A DNA stretch of 64,000 nt. Source: Cellvibrionaceae bacterium (GTDB taxonomy: Bacteria > Pseudomonadota > Gammaproteobacteria > Pseudomonadales > Cellvibrionaceae). Position 1 is the stretch's first letter. Every line of letters begins with the position of its first letter. The stretch is from assembly GCA_025800365.1 (NCBI GenBank), contig JAOXRT010000146.1, forward strand, positions 1 to 64,000. The letters run 5' to 3'. The notes beneath the pieces are model-generated. The model searched no databases and was not told the origin of the DNA. It was given only the letters and a program-made list of their open reading frames with translations. Shown here piece by piece: positions 10,611-23,140 of the stretch. The position numbers and the translations under genes were made by a program.

Positions 10611-12887
10611 TTACTCACTGACCTCTTGCACTCGCTCTTCTTCCAAGCGTACTTTTAACTGACCGCCATCCACCTCAAGATAGGCTGTACCCCCAGCTTG
10701 AGACAGACCGCCAAACAAAATCGCTTCGGCCAAAGGCTTTTTAACTTTTTCACGGATCAATCTCGCCATTGGGCGAGCACCCATTTTTTCGTCGTAGCCG
10801 TTTTCAGCCAACCACTGACGAGCCTCTTCACTCGCTTCTAACTGAACTCGCTTTTCATCCAACTGAACCTGAAGCTCGACCAGAAACTTATCGACCACAG
10901 TTTTGATAACCTCTAGAGTCAAGGCACCAAACTGAATAATAGAATCCAAACGGTTTCTAAACTCTGGAGTGAACAGCTTCTTAATGGCTTCCATACCATC
11001 AGTCGTATGGTCCTGCTTGGTAAAGCCCATAGAGGCTCTACCCATATCTTCGGCACCGGCGTTGGTAGTCATGATCAAAATAACATTTCTAAAATCAGCC
11101 TTGCGGCCATTGTTATCTGTCAAGGTACCGTGATCCATAACCTGTAACAGCAGGTTAAAGACTTCTGGGTGTGCTTTTTCGATTTCATCAAGCAGTACAA
11201 CACTGTGCGGATTCTTGGTCACAGCCTCTGTTAACAAACCACCCTGGTCAAAACCGACATACCCAGGAGGAGCACCAATCAAACGCGAGACGGTATGACG
11301 CTCCATATATTCCGACATATCAAAACGAATCAGTTCAACTCCCATCGCCATTGATAACTGGCGGCACAATTCTGTTTTACCAACACCAGTTGGACCAGCA
11401 AATAAGAAGGAGCCAATCGGCTTATCCGGAGTACCTAAGCCCGCTCGCGAAAGCTTAATCGCCGTAGCCAAATCCATAATAGCTTCATCTTGACCAAAGA
11501 CAGTAAGCTTAAGATTCTTTTCCAGTTCCTGAAGCTGAGCTTTATCGGATGTTGAAATGGTTTTGGGAGGTACCCGCGCAATTTTAGCGATAACAGATTC
11601 AATATCTCCGACGCCAATTAATTTTTTGCGCTTACTTTCAGGCTGTAACTGTTGAAATGCACCTGCCTCATCCACTACATCAATGGCTTTATCAGGCATG
11701 AATTTATCTGAGATATATCGCGCAGCTAACTTAGAAGCGGTGAACAAAGCTTTATCAGAATAGCGCAGACCATGATGCTCCTCAAAGCTCGGCTTTAAAC
11801 CTTTGAGAATTTTATAAGTCTCATCAATCGACGGCTCGTTCACATCAACTTTTTGGAAGCGTCTAGATAGAGCACGATCTTTTTCAAAGATGCCTCGATA
11901 CTCGGTAAATGTTGTGGAGCCCATGCAACGCAACTCACCCGAGCTCAGTAAAGGTTTTAGTAAATTAGAAGCATCCATCACACCGCCTGAAGCCGCACCG
12001 GCGCCAATAATGGTATGAATTTCATCGATAAATAAAATCGCACCTTCACGTCGCTTAAGCTCAGCAAGCAAGCCTTTTAAACGCTTTTCAAAATCACCAC
12101 GATATTTGGTCCCAGCCAACAAGGCGCCGAGATCCAAAGAATAAACAACACTATCGGCTAATACATCGGGTACTTCGCCATCGACAATGCGCTTCGCTAA
12201 ACCTTCAGCAATTGCCGTTTTACCAACACCAGACTCACCGACAAGCAGAGGATTGTTTTTACGACGTCGAGAAAGAATTTGAGCCACACGCTCAAGCTCC
12301 TCAGCCCTACCGACTAACGGGTCGATTTTTCCAGCTTTAGCATGTTCATTAAGATTACTGGCGTAAGACTCTAATGGACTGCTAGCGGCGCCATCAGATT
12401 CACTTTCCTCTGAACTTTGTCCTTGTTCACTTTCCATGGATTGACCGGCCATTTTCGATATACCATGAGTGATATAGTTCACCACATCGATACGCGCAAT
12501 ATTTTGCTGCTTTAAATAGTAGACCGCCTGGCTTTCTTGCTCACTAAAAATGGCCACTAAAACATTGGCACCGGTAACCTCATCATTACCCGAAGACTGA
12601 ACATGAAACACGGCTCGTTGTAATACACGCTGAAATCCGAGAGTTGGCTGCGTTTCTCGCTCTTCATCATTTTCTGGAATTAAAGGAGTCGTCGAGTCTA
12701 CAAACTCGACAAGGTCTTTTTTAAGTGCTTCTAGGTCAGCACCACAAGCTCTAAGAACAGCCGCCGCAGACTCGTTATCGATAAGCGCCAGCAACAAGTG
12801 CTCTACCGTCATAAACTCATGGCGCTTGTTTCTAGCACCTTTAAAGGCGGTATTTAAGGTTGATTCTAATTCTTTACTAAGCATCAC
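10611..12887 (-). CDS. clpA: ATP-dependent Clp protease ATP-binding subunit ClpA
   Basis: ClpA is the AAA+ unfoldase that feeds ClpP with N-degron and SsrA substrates. The 758-residue protein has the N-terminal Clp repeat domain (1-145) that binds ClpS and an acidic Ser/Glu linker (150-175). The D1 ATPase has Walker A GESGVGKT (217-224) and [10 protein letters not shown]. The D2 ATPase has Walker A GPTGVGKT (498-505) and [13 protein letters not shown]. At the ClpP-docking loop the protein reads MGF (620-622), where E. coli ClpA has IGL. The C-terminus has GARPMARLI. It is downstream of clpS on the same strand, across a 344-base gap. Confidence 0.97.
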   Translation of the reverse strand: MMLSKELESTLNTAFKGARNKRHEFMTVEHLLLALIDNESAAAVLRACGADLEALKKDLVEFVDSTTPLIPENDEERETQPTLGFQRVLQRAVFHVQSSGNDEVTGANVLVAIFSEQESQAVYYLKQQNIARIDVVNYITHGISKMAGQSMESEQGQSSEESESDGAASSPLESYASNLNEHAKAGKIDPLVGRAEELERVAQILSRRRKNNPLLVGESGVGKTAIAEGLAKRIVDGEVPDVLADSVVYSLDLGALLAGTKYRGDFEKRLKGLLAELKRREGAILFIDEIHTIIGAGAASGGVMDASNLLKPLLSSGELRCMGSTTFTEYRGIFEKDRALSRRFQKVDVNEPSIDETYKILKGLKPSFEEHHGLRYSDKALFTASKLAARYISDKFMPDKAIDVVDEAGAFQQLQPESKRKKLIGVGDIESVIAKIARVPPKTISTSDKAQLQELEKNLKLTVFGQDEAIMDLATAIKLSRAGLGTPDKPIGSFLFAGPTGVGKTELCRQLSMAMGVELIRFDMSEYMERHTVSRLIGAPPGYVGFDQGGLLTEAVTKNPHSVVLLDEIEKAHPEVFNLLLQVMDHGTLTDNNGRKADFRNVILIMTTNAGAEDMGRASMGFTKQDHTTDGMEAIKKLFTPEFRNRLDSIIQFGALTLEVIKTVVDKFLVELQVQLDEKRVQLEASEEARQWLAENGYDEKMGARPMARLIREKVKKPLAEAILFGGLSQAGGTAYLEVDGGQLKVRLEEERVQEVSE

Positions 12888-13231
12888 AATGCTCCATCAA
12901 AGTACAGCCTGAGTGCCAGCTAGGCTTGTAGCCATAACACTGACATTGTAAATACCCTTGCATTCCTATGAGTATCTTGCCCACTGCACCATTAAAAAGT
13001 AGCAAAACCCCTCAGTACCTCAGGTTAATTACCTAACAACCGAAGTAGCTTGGTTCTTTATTAAGTGGCAGTGTTATTTAACTGCCTTTATCTTCATTTT
13101 TTAATAAACCAAAAGTTCAATTTCGCCAATTGCATTCCAACTTAAGACAAACGGTCAACGCTTTCAACATTTGCTTAAGTAAAGTTTTGGCACCTACAAT
13201 GCCACATTGCCAAAAGTAACTATAGAAATAC
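12888..13231. other. clpS-clpA intergenic region
   Basis: A non-coding stretch of 344 bases separates clpS from clpA; both are read on the minus strand. It is AT-rich and contains one 8-bp inverted repeat at 13185-13215. No convincing gene is present. The clpA promoter probably lies here, but I could not assign -35 and -10 boxes with confidence. Confidence 0.5.
13185..13215. repeat. Inverted repeat downstream of clpS
   Basis: TTTTGGCA and TGCCAAAA are separated by 15 bases, starting 17 bases after the clpS stop in the minus direction. It could be a weak clpS terminator or an operator. There is no strong T tract after the downstream arm. Confidence 0.4.
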
Positions 13232-13618
13232 TTAAGAGTTATCTTCCTCATCATCACCATCATCTGGCTCTATTTCACACCACAGAGGATGCTCATTATC
13301 CTGAGCAAACTGATTGACCTGCGCAGCTTTGGTTTCAGCAATATCCCTGGTATACACCCCGCAAACGGCACTGCCTTCAGTATGGACCTTTAACATCACA
13401 CGCGTGGCACTTTCTGGATCAAGTCGGAAAAAATTACACAGCACTTCGACCACGAAATCCATGGGGGTATAGTCATCATTTAACATGATAACTTTATACA
13501 TCGGCGGCTTTTTAAGTTTCGGTTTAGCCCTTTCTAATACCGTACCACCATTCCAGTGTAAATCATCGTCTGAATCTCGAGACGACAACTTAATATCTGG
13601 GTAAATTCTTTCACTCAT
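13232..13618 (-). CDS. clpS: ClpS adaptor (N-recognin)
   Basis: ClpS binds proteins with N-terminal Leu, Phe, Tyr or Trp and delivers them to ClpA. The protein is 128 residues with a longer acidic N-terminal tail than usual (about 38 residues). The core is canonical: [20 protein letters not shown], where the Asn-Asp pair and Asp-Tyr-Thr-Pro line the N-degron pocket, then [21 protein letters not shown]. The C-terminus is strongly acidic. It is divergent from cspD and upstream of clpA, as in many proteobacteria. Confidence 0.96.
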   Translation of the reverse strand: MSERIYPDIKLSSRDSDDDLHWNGGTVLERAKPKLKKPPMYKVIMLNDDYTPMDFVVEVLCNFFRLDPESATRVMLKVHTEGSAVCGVYTRDIAETKAAQVNQFAQDNEHPLWCEIEPDDGDDEEDNS

Positions 13619-13830
13619 AATAATTAATTACTTTCTTTAGACGTATTCCAACTAATATTTCTATTGTAACCCATCCTGCAGTTATATCCGATGCCAATTG
13701 TCTTGACTTCTCACACTCAATTGTTATAACTAGCCAAGAGTGGGGAGCGTATTTGTAATGGAATAACTTGAAGTTTAATTTAAAACTCAATAAGAAGTTT
13801 AAATTAATAGCATCATAATGAGCCCCACTC

Positions 13831-13861
13831 TTGAAACGGATGTTCAACACTTATTTATAAT
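13831..13861 (+). promoter_or_regulatory. Possible promoter for cspD
   Basis: TTGAAA, a 19-base spacer and TATAAT lie upstream of cspD. Both hexamers are good but the spacer is long. A Shine-Dalgarno-like AAGGGA precedes the ATG at 13888. Confidence 0.4.
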
Positions 13862-13887
13862 AAAACGACAGTTAAGGGAAATACGCC

Positions 13888-14142
13888 ATGTCTACGGGTA
13901 CCGTGAAATGGTTTAATAACGCCAAGGGTTATGGGTTTATTTTGCCGGACGAAGGTTCGGGTGATTTATTTGCACACTATTCAGCCATTGATATGGATGG
14001 GTATAGAACCTTGAAAGCTGGACAAGCGGTAACTTTTGATACCGCTAAAGGCGACAAAGGAATGCACGCTATCAATATACGATTAGCCGAATGCGATAAA
14101 TCTAGCCAAAGTAAAACTGAACAAAATCTGCAGGAAGCTTAA
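13888..14142 (+). CDS. cspD: Cold-shock-domain protein, CspD type
   Basis: A cold-shock-domain protein of 84 residues with one OB fold. RNP1 is KGYGFI and RNP2 is LFAHYSAI, within STGTVKWFNNAKGYGFILPD. CspD-type proteins are stationary-phase or nutrient-stress single-stranded nucleic acid binders; in E. coli CspD inhibits replication. Naming it CspD rests on position (divergent to clpS, as in E. coli and Pseudomonas) and on the tail beyond the fold (ECDKSSQSKTEQNLQEA). A general CspA-like role cannot be excluded. Confidence 0.88.
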   Translation: MSTGTVKWFNNAKGYGFILPDEGSGDLFAHYSAIDMDGYRTLKAGQAVTFDTAKGDKGMHAINIRLAECDKSSQSKTEQNLQEA

Positions 14143-14326
14143 ACCAATGACCAGCTGGCGGCTGATGTTGCCAGCTTGTGTCTAGCTTGAGCCCAATCAA
14201 GTCCCTACTCCACAGCTGGGGGCATTCGTACACCCCTCATCCATCCACTAATGCAAGCCATCAAAACTCCGCCAATTCATTGAGCTTATCAGACTAAAAA
14301 GCGGAGCTCACGCTTTCTCCAGACAC

Positions 14327-14352
14327 AAAAAAAGGGACCTAAGCCCCTTTTT
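14327..14352 (-). terminator. Terminator of isocitrate dehydrogenase
   Basis: On the minus strand a hairpin (AAAAAGGGG...CCCTTTTTTT) starts 19 bases after the icd stop and ends in a run of T. The plus side also has a T5 run, so cspD transcripts could end here as well. Confidence 0.8.
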
Positions 14353-14370
14353 CACGCCTTGCAACTAATC

Positions 14371-16605
<2,235 letters not shown>

Positions 16606-16788
16606 CTAGCGTCCTTATATAGCTGGTGTCGATTCTTGGTAAAAATTCACTTGCTGAGCAAGGCCACCAACCGCTGGACATTGAGTATTGCTTTATGGGT
16701 GAGCGATTTTTGCGGGCGCGATAATAACACCGGACAGCTCTCAGGTATAGGTGGTAAAATTACAACAATAGTCTAAATAAGCGATTCC

Positions 16789-17457
16789 ATGGCACAAATC
16801 ATCCTATTTAATAAACCCTATAACGTCCTAAGTCAGTTTACTGATAAGGATCAACGCCCCACCCTAATGGAGCATTTAGCCGACTTTAAAGGCTTCTATC
16901 CCGCTGGGCGACTGGACCGCGACTCAGAAGGCCTACTGTTACTCACCGACGATGGCCAACTACAACACCGCATTAGCCACCCCAAGCAAAAACTGGAAAA
17001 GACCTACTGGGTGCAGGTTGAAGGCATGCCTACCCAAGAGCAGCTGCAACGGCTGCGAGATGGCGTCATCCTCAATGACGGACCCACACGGCCTGCCAAA
17101 ATTAAAGCCATCGCTGAACCAAAAGGCTTATGGCCCAGAACACCACCGATTCGAGAGCGTAAAGGCCAGCCAACTCAATGGCTTGAGATTAGCATTAGTG
17201 AAGGTCGAAACCGTCAAGTCAGACGCATGACGGCTGCGATTGGGCACCCTACACTGCGCTTAGTTCGCTCTGCCATCGGTCACTGGAAACTGTCGGATTT
17301 ACAACCTGGTCAATACCAGATCGATCAGGTTCATTTACCCAAACCCGACGATAACGCTAAGCGCAAGGCAAGCCCTCGCACAGCCAACAGAAACAATGGC
17401 CGCAGCAACACAAGACAGCAAGCCAAAAACAAACGCCAAAGCAGCAAAAAGCGTTGA
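16789..17457 (+). CDS. rluE: 23S rRNA pseudouridine2457 synthase RluE
   Basis: An RsuA-family pseudouridine synthase. E. coli RluE modifies U2457 of 23S rRNA in the peptidyl-transferase region. The catalytic Asp is residue 43 in AGRLDRDSEGLLLLTDDG, with FNKPYNVLSQF at the N-terminus and EGRNRQVRRMTAAIGHPTLR later. The last 35 or so residues are a very basic, Asn/Arg/Lys-rich tail (RKASPRTANRNNGRSNTRQQ) of the sort that helps rRNA binding. It starts the plus-strand block that continues with nudJ, mnmA, hflD and purB. Confidence 0.92.
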   Translation: MAQIILFNKPYNVLSQFTDKDQRPTLMEHLADFKGFYPAGRLDRDSEGLLLLTDDGQLQHRISHPKQKLEKTYWVQVEGMPTQEQLQRLRDGVILNDGPTRPAKIKAIAEPKGLWPRTPPIRERKGQPTQWLEISISEGRNRQVRRMTAAIGHPTLRLVRSAIGHWKLSDLQPGQYQIDQVHLPKPDDNAKRKASPRTANRNNGRSNTRQQAKNKRQSSKKR

Positions 17458-17541
17458 AGCCTGATTCGATTCAATAGAGTATTAGATCAAAGGCCAATGC
17501 TTGCCGAATCATTTTGTCAAAAAACTACAAAAATTTTAAAT

Positions 17542-17997
17542 ATGAGCGCAAACGCACCACACTGCACTGTAGCAACAGTGGTAGAAAGACAACAACGTTA
17601 TCTACTGGTACTCGAAGAGCGCAATGGACGCCTGCTGTACAACCAGCCGGCCGGTCACTTAGAGGCTGGCGAGTCACTCATTGAAGCCGCGCAACGGGAA
17701 ACATTGGAAGAAACCGCTTGGAATGTCCAAATAAAATCCTACCTTGGTGTAAGCCTATATCGCGCACCGAGTAACGGCGTCACCTATGTACGCCATAGTT
17801 TTGCAGCTCGTGCTATGGGCTTTAACCCCGAGCTCAGCCTTGACCAAGGTATAGTCGAAGCCGTTTGGCTATCAATTGATGAAATTGAACAAATCAAAGA
17901 CCAGCTCGCTAGCCCACTGGTTTATCGCGATATTCTGCAGTTTAGGGCAAATAAGCTCTACCCCCTTGAAATGGCCCAAACCTATATTGCCCCTTAA
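17542..17997 (+). CDS. nudJ: Nudix hydrolase, NudJ-type phosphatase
   Basis: A Nudix enzyme; E. coli NudJ hydrolyses HMP-pyrophosphate, thiamine pyrophosphate and nucleoside triphosphates. With the ATG at 17542 it is 151 residues. The Nudix box runs from Gly38 (GHLEAGESLIEAAQRETLEE); the usual Gly after the EE pair is replaced by Ala. An in-frame ATG at 17497 would add 15 residues that have no family match, so the shorter form is preferred, although neither start has a good Shine-Dalgarno. Its place between rluE and mnmA matches Pseudomonas and E. coli. Confidence 0.88.
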   Translation: MSANAPHCTVATVVERQQRYLLVLEERNGRLLYNQPAGHLEAGESLIEAAQRETLEETAWNVQIKSYLGVSLYRAPSNGVTYVRHSFAARAMGFNPELSLDQGIVEAVWLSIDEIEQIKDQLASPLVYRDILQFRANKLYPLEMAQTYIAP

Positions 17998-18066
17998 TAA
18001 GCTGAAGTGTCTGCAGGCAAAGTGTATGCAGGTAATAGTAAAGGCATGTAAGGGCCAACCCTTCAG

Positions 18067-18096
18067 TTGGACAGTCAGCTTGCGCAACAGTAGAAT
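18067..18096 (+). promoter_or_regulatory. Possible promoter for mnmA
   Basis: TTGGAC, an 18-base spacer and TAGAAT are followed by a GC-rich stretch (GCGCCCCCC), 20 bases before the upstream mnmA ATG. A start site here would leave almost no leader for the ATG at 18116 and about 40 bases for the one at 18143. Confidence 0.4.
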
Positions 18097-18115
18097 GCGC
18101 CCCCCTATTTGAAAG

Positions 18116-19291
18116 ATGTCACTTGTCATACAGCAGCCTCCCATGAGCCCAAACAGCAAGCCCAACGCCCAAACCAAAGTCATAGTCGGCATGTCCGGCG
18201 GTGTAGACTCCTCTGTCTCAGCCCTTTTGTTGATCCAGGCCGGTTACCAAGTTGAAGGCTTGTTTATGAAAAATTGGGACGAAGACGATGGTAGCGAATA
18301 CTGTACGGCGAAGGACGATCTAGCCGACGCCGAAGCGGTCTGTAATAAGCTCGGCATCAAGCTACACAGCGCCAACTTTGCCGCCGAATACTGGGACAAT
18401 GTATTTGAGCACTTTTTAGCGGAATACAAGGCCGGACGAACCCCAAACCCCGACATACTCTGCAACCGCGAAATTAAGTTCAAAGTCTTTCTAGACTATG
18501 CCGAGCTGCTTGGTGCGGATTACATTGCCACCGGTCATTATGTGAAGCGTGTAGACCAGAACGATCGAACCTATTTAGCGAAAGGCCTAGACAACAACAA
18601 AGACCAAAGCTATTTTTTGCACGCAGTGAGCGAGGCTGAGTTTGCCAAGTCATTATTCCCTGTTGGCGAGCTAGAAAAGCCCGAGGTTAGAGCGCTAGCT
18701 GAAGAACACGGCCTCGTTACCCACAACAAGAAAGACAGTACCGGCATCTGTTTTATTGGTGAGCGCCGCTTTAAGGACTTCCTCGCCCAGTACCTCCCTG
18801 CCCAACCAGGTGTTATCGAAGATCTCGATGGTAATGAGCTGGGTCAGCACAGCGGTTTGATGTATCACACCATTGGCCAGCGCCAAGGCTTAGGCATTGG
18901 CGGCGTAAAAGGTCAAGCTGAAGCGCCTTGGTATGTCGTCGACAAAGACTTGGAAAGAAATGTTCTTCTGGTTGCCCAAGGAAGTGACCACCCTCGCCTA
19001 TACAAACACTCTCTAAAAGCGAGCCAGTGCCACTGGATAGGCGACAACCCTTGCGCTAATGGTGCCACCTTCCACGGGCAAGCCAAAATACGCTATCGCC
19101 AAGCTGACCAAGAGTGCTGGGTAAAAGCCGGTGCCGACGGCGAGTTGTTGGTTAATTTTGCAGAGCCTCAACGTGCTGTAACTCCTGGGCAATCCATCGT
19201 GTTTTACCAAGGTGAAGTATGCCTTGGCGGAGCGGTAATCGATCAAGCCTTTGATCACCCCTATAGCGAGCTTGAACAAGCGGCCAACTGA
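18116..19291 (+). CDS. mnmA: tRNA-specific 2-thiouridylase MnmA (TrmU)
   Basis: MnmA adds sulfur to U34 of tRNA-Lys, tRNA-Glu and tRNA-Gln, taking sulfur from the Tus relay. The protein is 391 residues (382 if the ATG at 18143 is used, which gives the more usual length). It has the PP-loop motif GMSGGVDSS at 25-33, the NWDEDDG substrate loop, and catalytic Cys116 (ILCNREIKF) and Cys212 ([10 protein letters not shown]). It sits upstream of hflD, a pairing conserved across gammaproteobacteria. Confidence 0.96.
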   Translation: MSLVIQQPPMSPNSKPNAQTKVIVGMSGGVDSSVSALLLIQAGYQVEGLFMKNWDEDDGSEYCTAKDDLADAEAVCNKLGIKLHSANFAAEYWDNVFEHFLAEYKAGRTPNPDILCNREIKFKVFLDYAELLGADYIATGHYVKRVDQNDRTYLAKGLDNNKDQSYFLHAVSEAEFAKSLFPVGELEKPEVRALAEEHGLVTHNKKDSTGICFIGERRFKDFLAQYLPAQPGVIEDLDGNELGQHSGLMYHTIGQRQGLGIGGVKGQAEAPWYVVDKDLERNVLLVAQGSDHPRLYKHSLKASQCHWIGDNPCANGATFHGQAKIRYRQADQECWVKAGADGELLVNFAEPQRAVTPGQSIVFYQGEVCLGGAVIDQAFDHPYSELEQAAN

Positions 19292-19305
19292 GTTTCTAGA
19301 TTTCT

Positions 19306-19935
19306 ATGGCAAAGAATTGGCAAGATGTAAGCCTAGCGCTGGCCGGAGTATTTCAAAGTACCGCCCTCGTTGACCAAATCGCCCGCAGTGGCTATGTACC
19401 AAGCGCGCCCTATCAATGCGCCATTGCTAGCTTATTTGAGCAGAACCCTCGTAGCACCGAAGCAGTCTATGGAGGCCCCCAAGGCTTGGACATGGGGCTT
19501 CGAATCATGGCACAACTGTTAGACAATAGGCCTGATAAAGAGCACCCCAATACCATGCGCTACGTCATGGGCGTGCTCCACCTGCAGAAAAAGCTCAGCA
19601 AAGATACAGACTCATTGAGCTTCATTGCCGAACGCTTAGCACAAAGCCAGCGCCAAGCAGAGCATTTTGACAATGTTACCCACGATAGCGTTATTGCCAA
19701 TATCGCCAGCGCTTACAGTGAAAGCATCAGTCGCTATAAGTTTCGGATTCAGGTGATGGGAGACGCCAGCTACCTGCAGCAGCAACGAATCGCTGAACAA
19801 GTTAGAGCGCTATTACTGGCTGCCATTCGCAGTGCCACACTATGGCGCCAAGTAGGCGGCAGCCGGCTAGATATCCTTTTTCACCGTAAGCGTTTATTGC
19901 GAGCCGCTGAGAACTGGCTGCAAGAAATCAATTAA
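19306..19935 (+). CDS. hflD: High-frequency lysogenization protein HflD
   Basis: A peripheral inner-membrane protein known in E. coli for binding lambda CII; its normal cell role is unclear. The protein is 209 residues. Family features are ALAGVFQSTALVDQIARSG, EAVYGGPQGLDMGLRIMAQL, YVMGVLHLQKKL and the C-terminal AIRSATLWRQVGGSRLDILF. It lies 14 bases after mnmA and upstream of purB, the conserved mnmA-hflD-purB order. Confidence 0.95.
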   Translation: MAKNWQDVSLALAGVFQSTALVDQIARSGYVPSAPYQCAIASLFEQNPRSTEAVYGGPQGLDMGLRIMAQLLDNRPDKEHPNTMRYVMGVLHLQKKLSKDTDSLSFIAERLAQSQRQAEHFDNVTHDSVIANIASAYSESISRYKFRIQVMGDASYLQQQRIAEQVRALLLAAIRSATLWRQVGGSRLDILFHRKRLLRAAENWLQEIN

Positions 19936-19980
19936 AGCAACGACGTTTACCCTCTAGAACGACGAAACCATTAAATTCAG

Positions 19981-20004
19981 GCGGCATTTCAGGTAGAATG
20001 CCGC
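19981..20004. repeat. 8-bp hairpin between hflD and purB
   Basis: GCGGCATT and AATGCCGC flank an 8-base loop, 45 bases after hflD and about 100 before purB. There is no T tract. The loop and downstream arm include TAGAAT, which could be a -10 box of the purB promoter. Confidence 0.4.
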
Positions 20005-20095
20005 AGCTTAAATTATCGGTCTAGGCCCGCCCATAAAGAGCCCAGAGCTAATGTCTAGCTTATGCCTTGACCCCAACCTTGCCAGAAAACTGTGA

Positions 20096-21469
<1,374 letters not shown>

Positions 21470-21499
21470 TCGCTTAGCAAACTATCAGACGGGCAAATA

Positions 21500-22648
21500 A
21501 TGAGCCATAAACTCAGCCAGCTTGGCGATATTTCAGTAGAACAGTTTCTTAGTGAATACTGGCAACAAAAGCCTCTACTGATACGCCAGGCTTTGTCCGG
21601 CTTTGAAACCCCTCTTAGTCCAGATGAAATGGCCGGCCTCAGTCTTGAGGAAGAGATAGAGTCAAGGATTGTACTTGAGAGCCATCAAGACAAGCCTTGG
21701 CAATTGCTCAAAGGGCCTTTCGAAGAAACGCTTTACCAAGAGCTGCCAGATCGCAACTGGACACTGCTGCTGCAAGCCTTGGATTTGTACATTCCAGAAC
21801 TCAAAGATTTACGCGAAAAATTTCAGTTTTTACCCGACTGGCGCCTCGATGACGTAATGGCAAGCTTTGCGGTTGATGGCGGCAGTGTTGGACCACATTA
21901 CGATCATTACGACGTGTTTTTGTTGCAGGGCTATGGCAAACGTCATTGGCAAATCGGCCAAAGCTGCAATGAAGATTCCGCGCAACTTGCCGGAACCCCA
22001 CTGAATATTTTGCAAGAATTTCAATGTCTAGAAAGTCATATCTTAGAGCCCGGCGATATTCTATATCTGCCGCCGAAAGTGGCACACTGGGGAATCGCCC
22101 AAGGAGATTGCATTACCTATTCGGTGGGTTTTCGGGCACCTAGCCAAGCACAGCTTATCGAAGAACATTTTCAATCACTGGCCGAGGGCTTCAGTGAGTT
22201 TCAACGCTATCAGGATCCAAGCATCAAAACTCGCCCACACAGTCACGAATTACTGGGTGAAGATATAAAACGCGTACAAGATATTTTGCTAGAACGCCTA
22301 AAAAGTTCTCCAGAAGAAATTGCCCAATGGTTTGGCCGCATGTTAAGCGAAACCAAATATTGCAATGAAGCCGGCCTAACTGAAACTCCGAGCGAGATGC
22401 CAGAGTACCTAGTTAAAGCCAGCGAAACGCGCTGTCTATTCTTCCGTAAGCAAGATGGTAGCGCCGAGCTTTTTGTTAACGGCGAACAGCTACACTGCCC
22501 TGTGCAAGTTGCTATAGATATCTGCGAACAAGATACACTTATCTGCCAAGACGTGATCAAACTGTTCGAAGAAGATGAAGCCGGGCTTAGCTTTATACAA
22601 CAACTAATAAGCCTTGCTGCCTATAACGAAGATCAAGACGACTACTAA
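21500..22648 (+). CDS. roxA: Ribosomal protein L16 arginine hydroxylase RoxA (YcfD)
   Basis: A JmjC/cupin-fold 2-oxoglutarate and Fe(II) oxygenase; E. coli YcfD hydroxylates an arginine of ribosomal protein L16. The protein is 382 residues. The iron ligands are visible as His133 and Asp135 (GPHYDHYDVFLLQGYGKRHW) with the distal His196 (YLPPKVAHWGIA). The C-terminal half is the dimerisation and winged-helix region. It lies in the purB-roxA-GNAT cluster known in Pseudomonas. Confidence 0.92.
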   Translation: MSHKLSQLGDISVEQFLSEYWQQKPLLIRQALSGFETPLSPDEMAGLSLEEEIESRIVLESHQDKPWQLLKGPFEETLYQELPDRNWTLLLQALDLYIPELKDLREKFQFLPDWRLDDVMASFAVDGGSVGPHYDHYDVFLLQGYGKRHWQIGQSCNEDSAQLAGTPLNILQEFQCLESHILEPGDILYLPPKVAHWGIAQGDCITYSVGFRAPSQAQLIEEHFQSLAEGFSEFQRYQDPSIKTRPHSHELLGEDIKRVQDILLERLKSSPEEIAQWFGRMLSETKYCNEAGLTETPSEMPEYLVKASETRCLFFRKQDGSAELFVNGEQLHCPVQVAIDICEQDTLICQDVIKLFEEDEAGLSFIQQLISLAAYNEDQDDY

Positions 22649-22660
22649 GCGGAACACTCC

Positions 22661-23089
22661 ATGAGCATAAAAATATCGAAAGTTGATTGGGCCGATGCAG
22701 AAGCGCAGCTCATGGCAATACGTCGCGAGGTTTTTATCGACGAACAGGGCGTGCCAGAACAGGAAGAAATCGACCCAAAAGATCCGCAGTGCGTGCACTT
22801 TTTAGCGGTCAATGAAACAGGAAAAGCGGTAGGCACTTCTCGATTATTACCAGGCGGGCAAATTGGACGCATGGCAGTACTGCAATCAGAACGCGGCACA
22901 GGTCTAGGCGCAAAGCTACTATTAGCGGCCGTTGAATACGCCTTAGAAAAAAAATATACCGATATTTTCCTACACGCCCAGACACAAGCAATTGGTTTTT
23001 ATGCGCGCTACGGCTTTGTTGCAGAAGGGCCGGAATTTATGGACGCGGGCATCCCGCACCGCAATATGGTTTATCAAAAAAACGATTGA
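22661..23089 (+). CDS. GNAT-family N-acetyltransferase
   Basis: A 142-residue single-domain GNAT of the ElaA/YjcF type. Visible features are RREVFIDEQGVPEQEEIDP, FLAVNETGKAVGTSRLLP, the acetyl-CoA loop QSERGTGLGAKLLLAA, and the C-terminal FYARYGFVAEGPEFMDAGIP. The acceptor is unknown. It starts 12 bases after roxA. The same acetyltransferase follows the roxA homologue in Pseudomonas, which suggests a conserved but undefined link. Confidence 0.88.
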   Translation: MSIKISKVDWADAEAQLMAIRREVFIDEQGVPEQEEIDPKDPQCVHFLAVNETGKAVGTSRLLPGGQIGRMAVLQSERGTGLGAKLLLAAVEYALEKKYTDIFLHAQTQAIGFYARYGFVAEGPEFMDAGIPHRNMVYQKND

Positions 23090-23106
23090 TACCTTTATCT
23101 TTTACT

Positions 23107-23140
23107 ATTATCGATCAGCCTAGATGAGCTGATCGATAAT
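23107..23140. terminator. Convergent hairpin with a stop codon in its loop
   Basis: A perfect 13-bp inverted repeat (ATTATCGATCAGC and GCTGATCGATAAT) has an 8-base loop. The flagellin-like gene's TAG stop (23120-23122) sits in the loop, and the GNAT gene ends 17 bases before the left arm. T runs are weak on both sides, so termination strength is uncertain. Confidence 0.55.

Noticed and set aside
13611-13850. A 79-codon minus-strand frame upstream of clpS.
   Set aside because: It lies in the AT-rich clpS/cspD divergent control region, overlaps the clpS start, and has no family pattern.
14152-14177. AGCTGGC/GCCAGCT hairpin after cspD as its terminator.
   Set aside because: No T tract follows and the spacing is loose. 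The better terminator is at 14327-14352.
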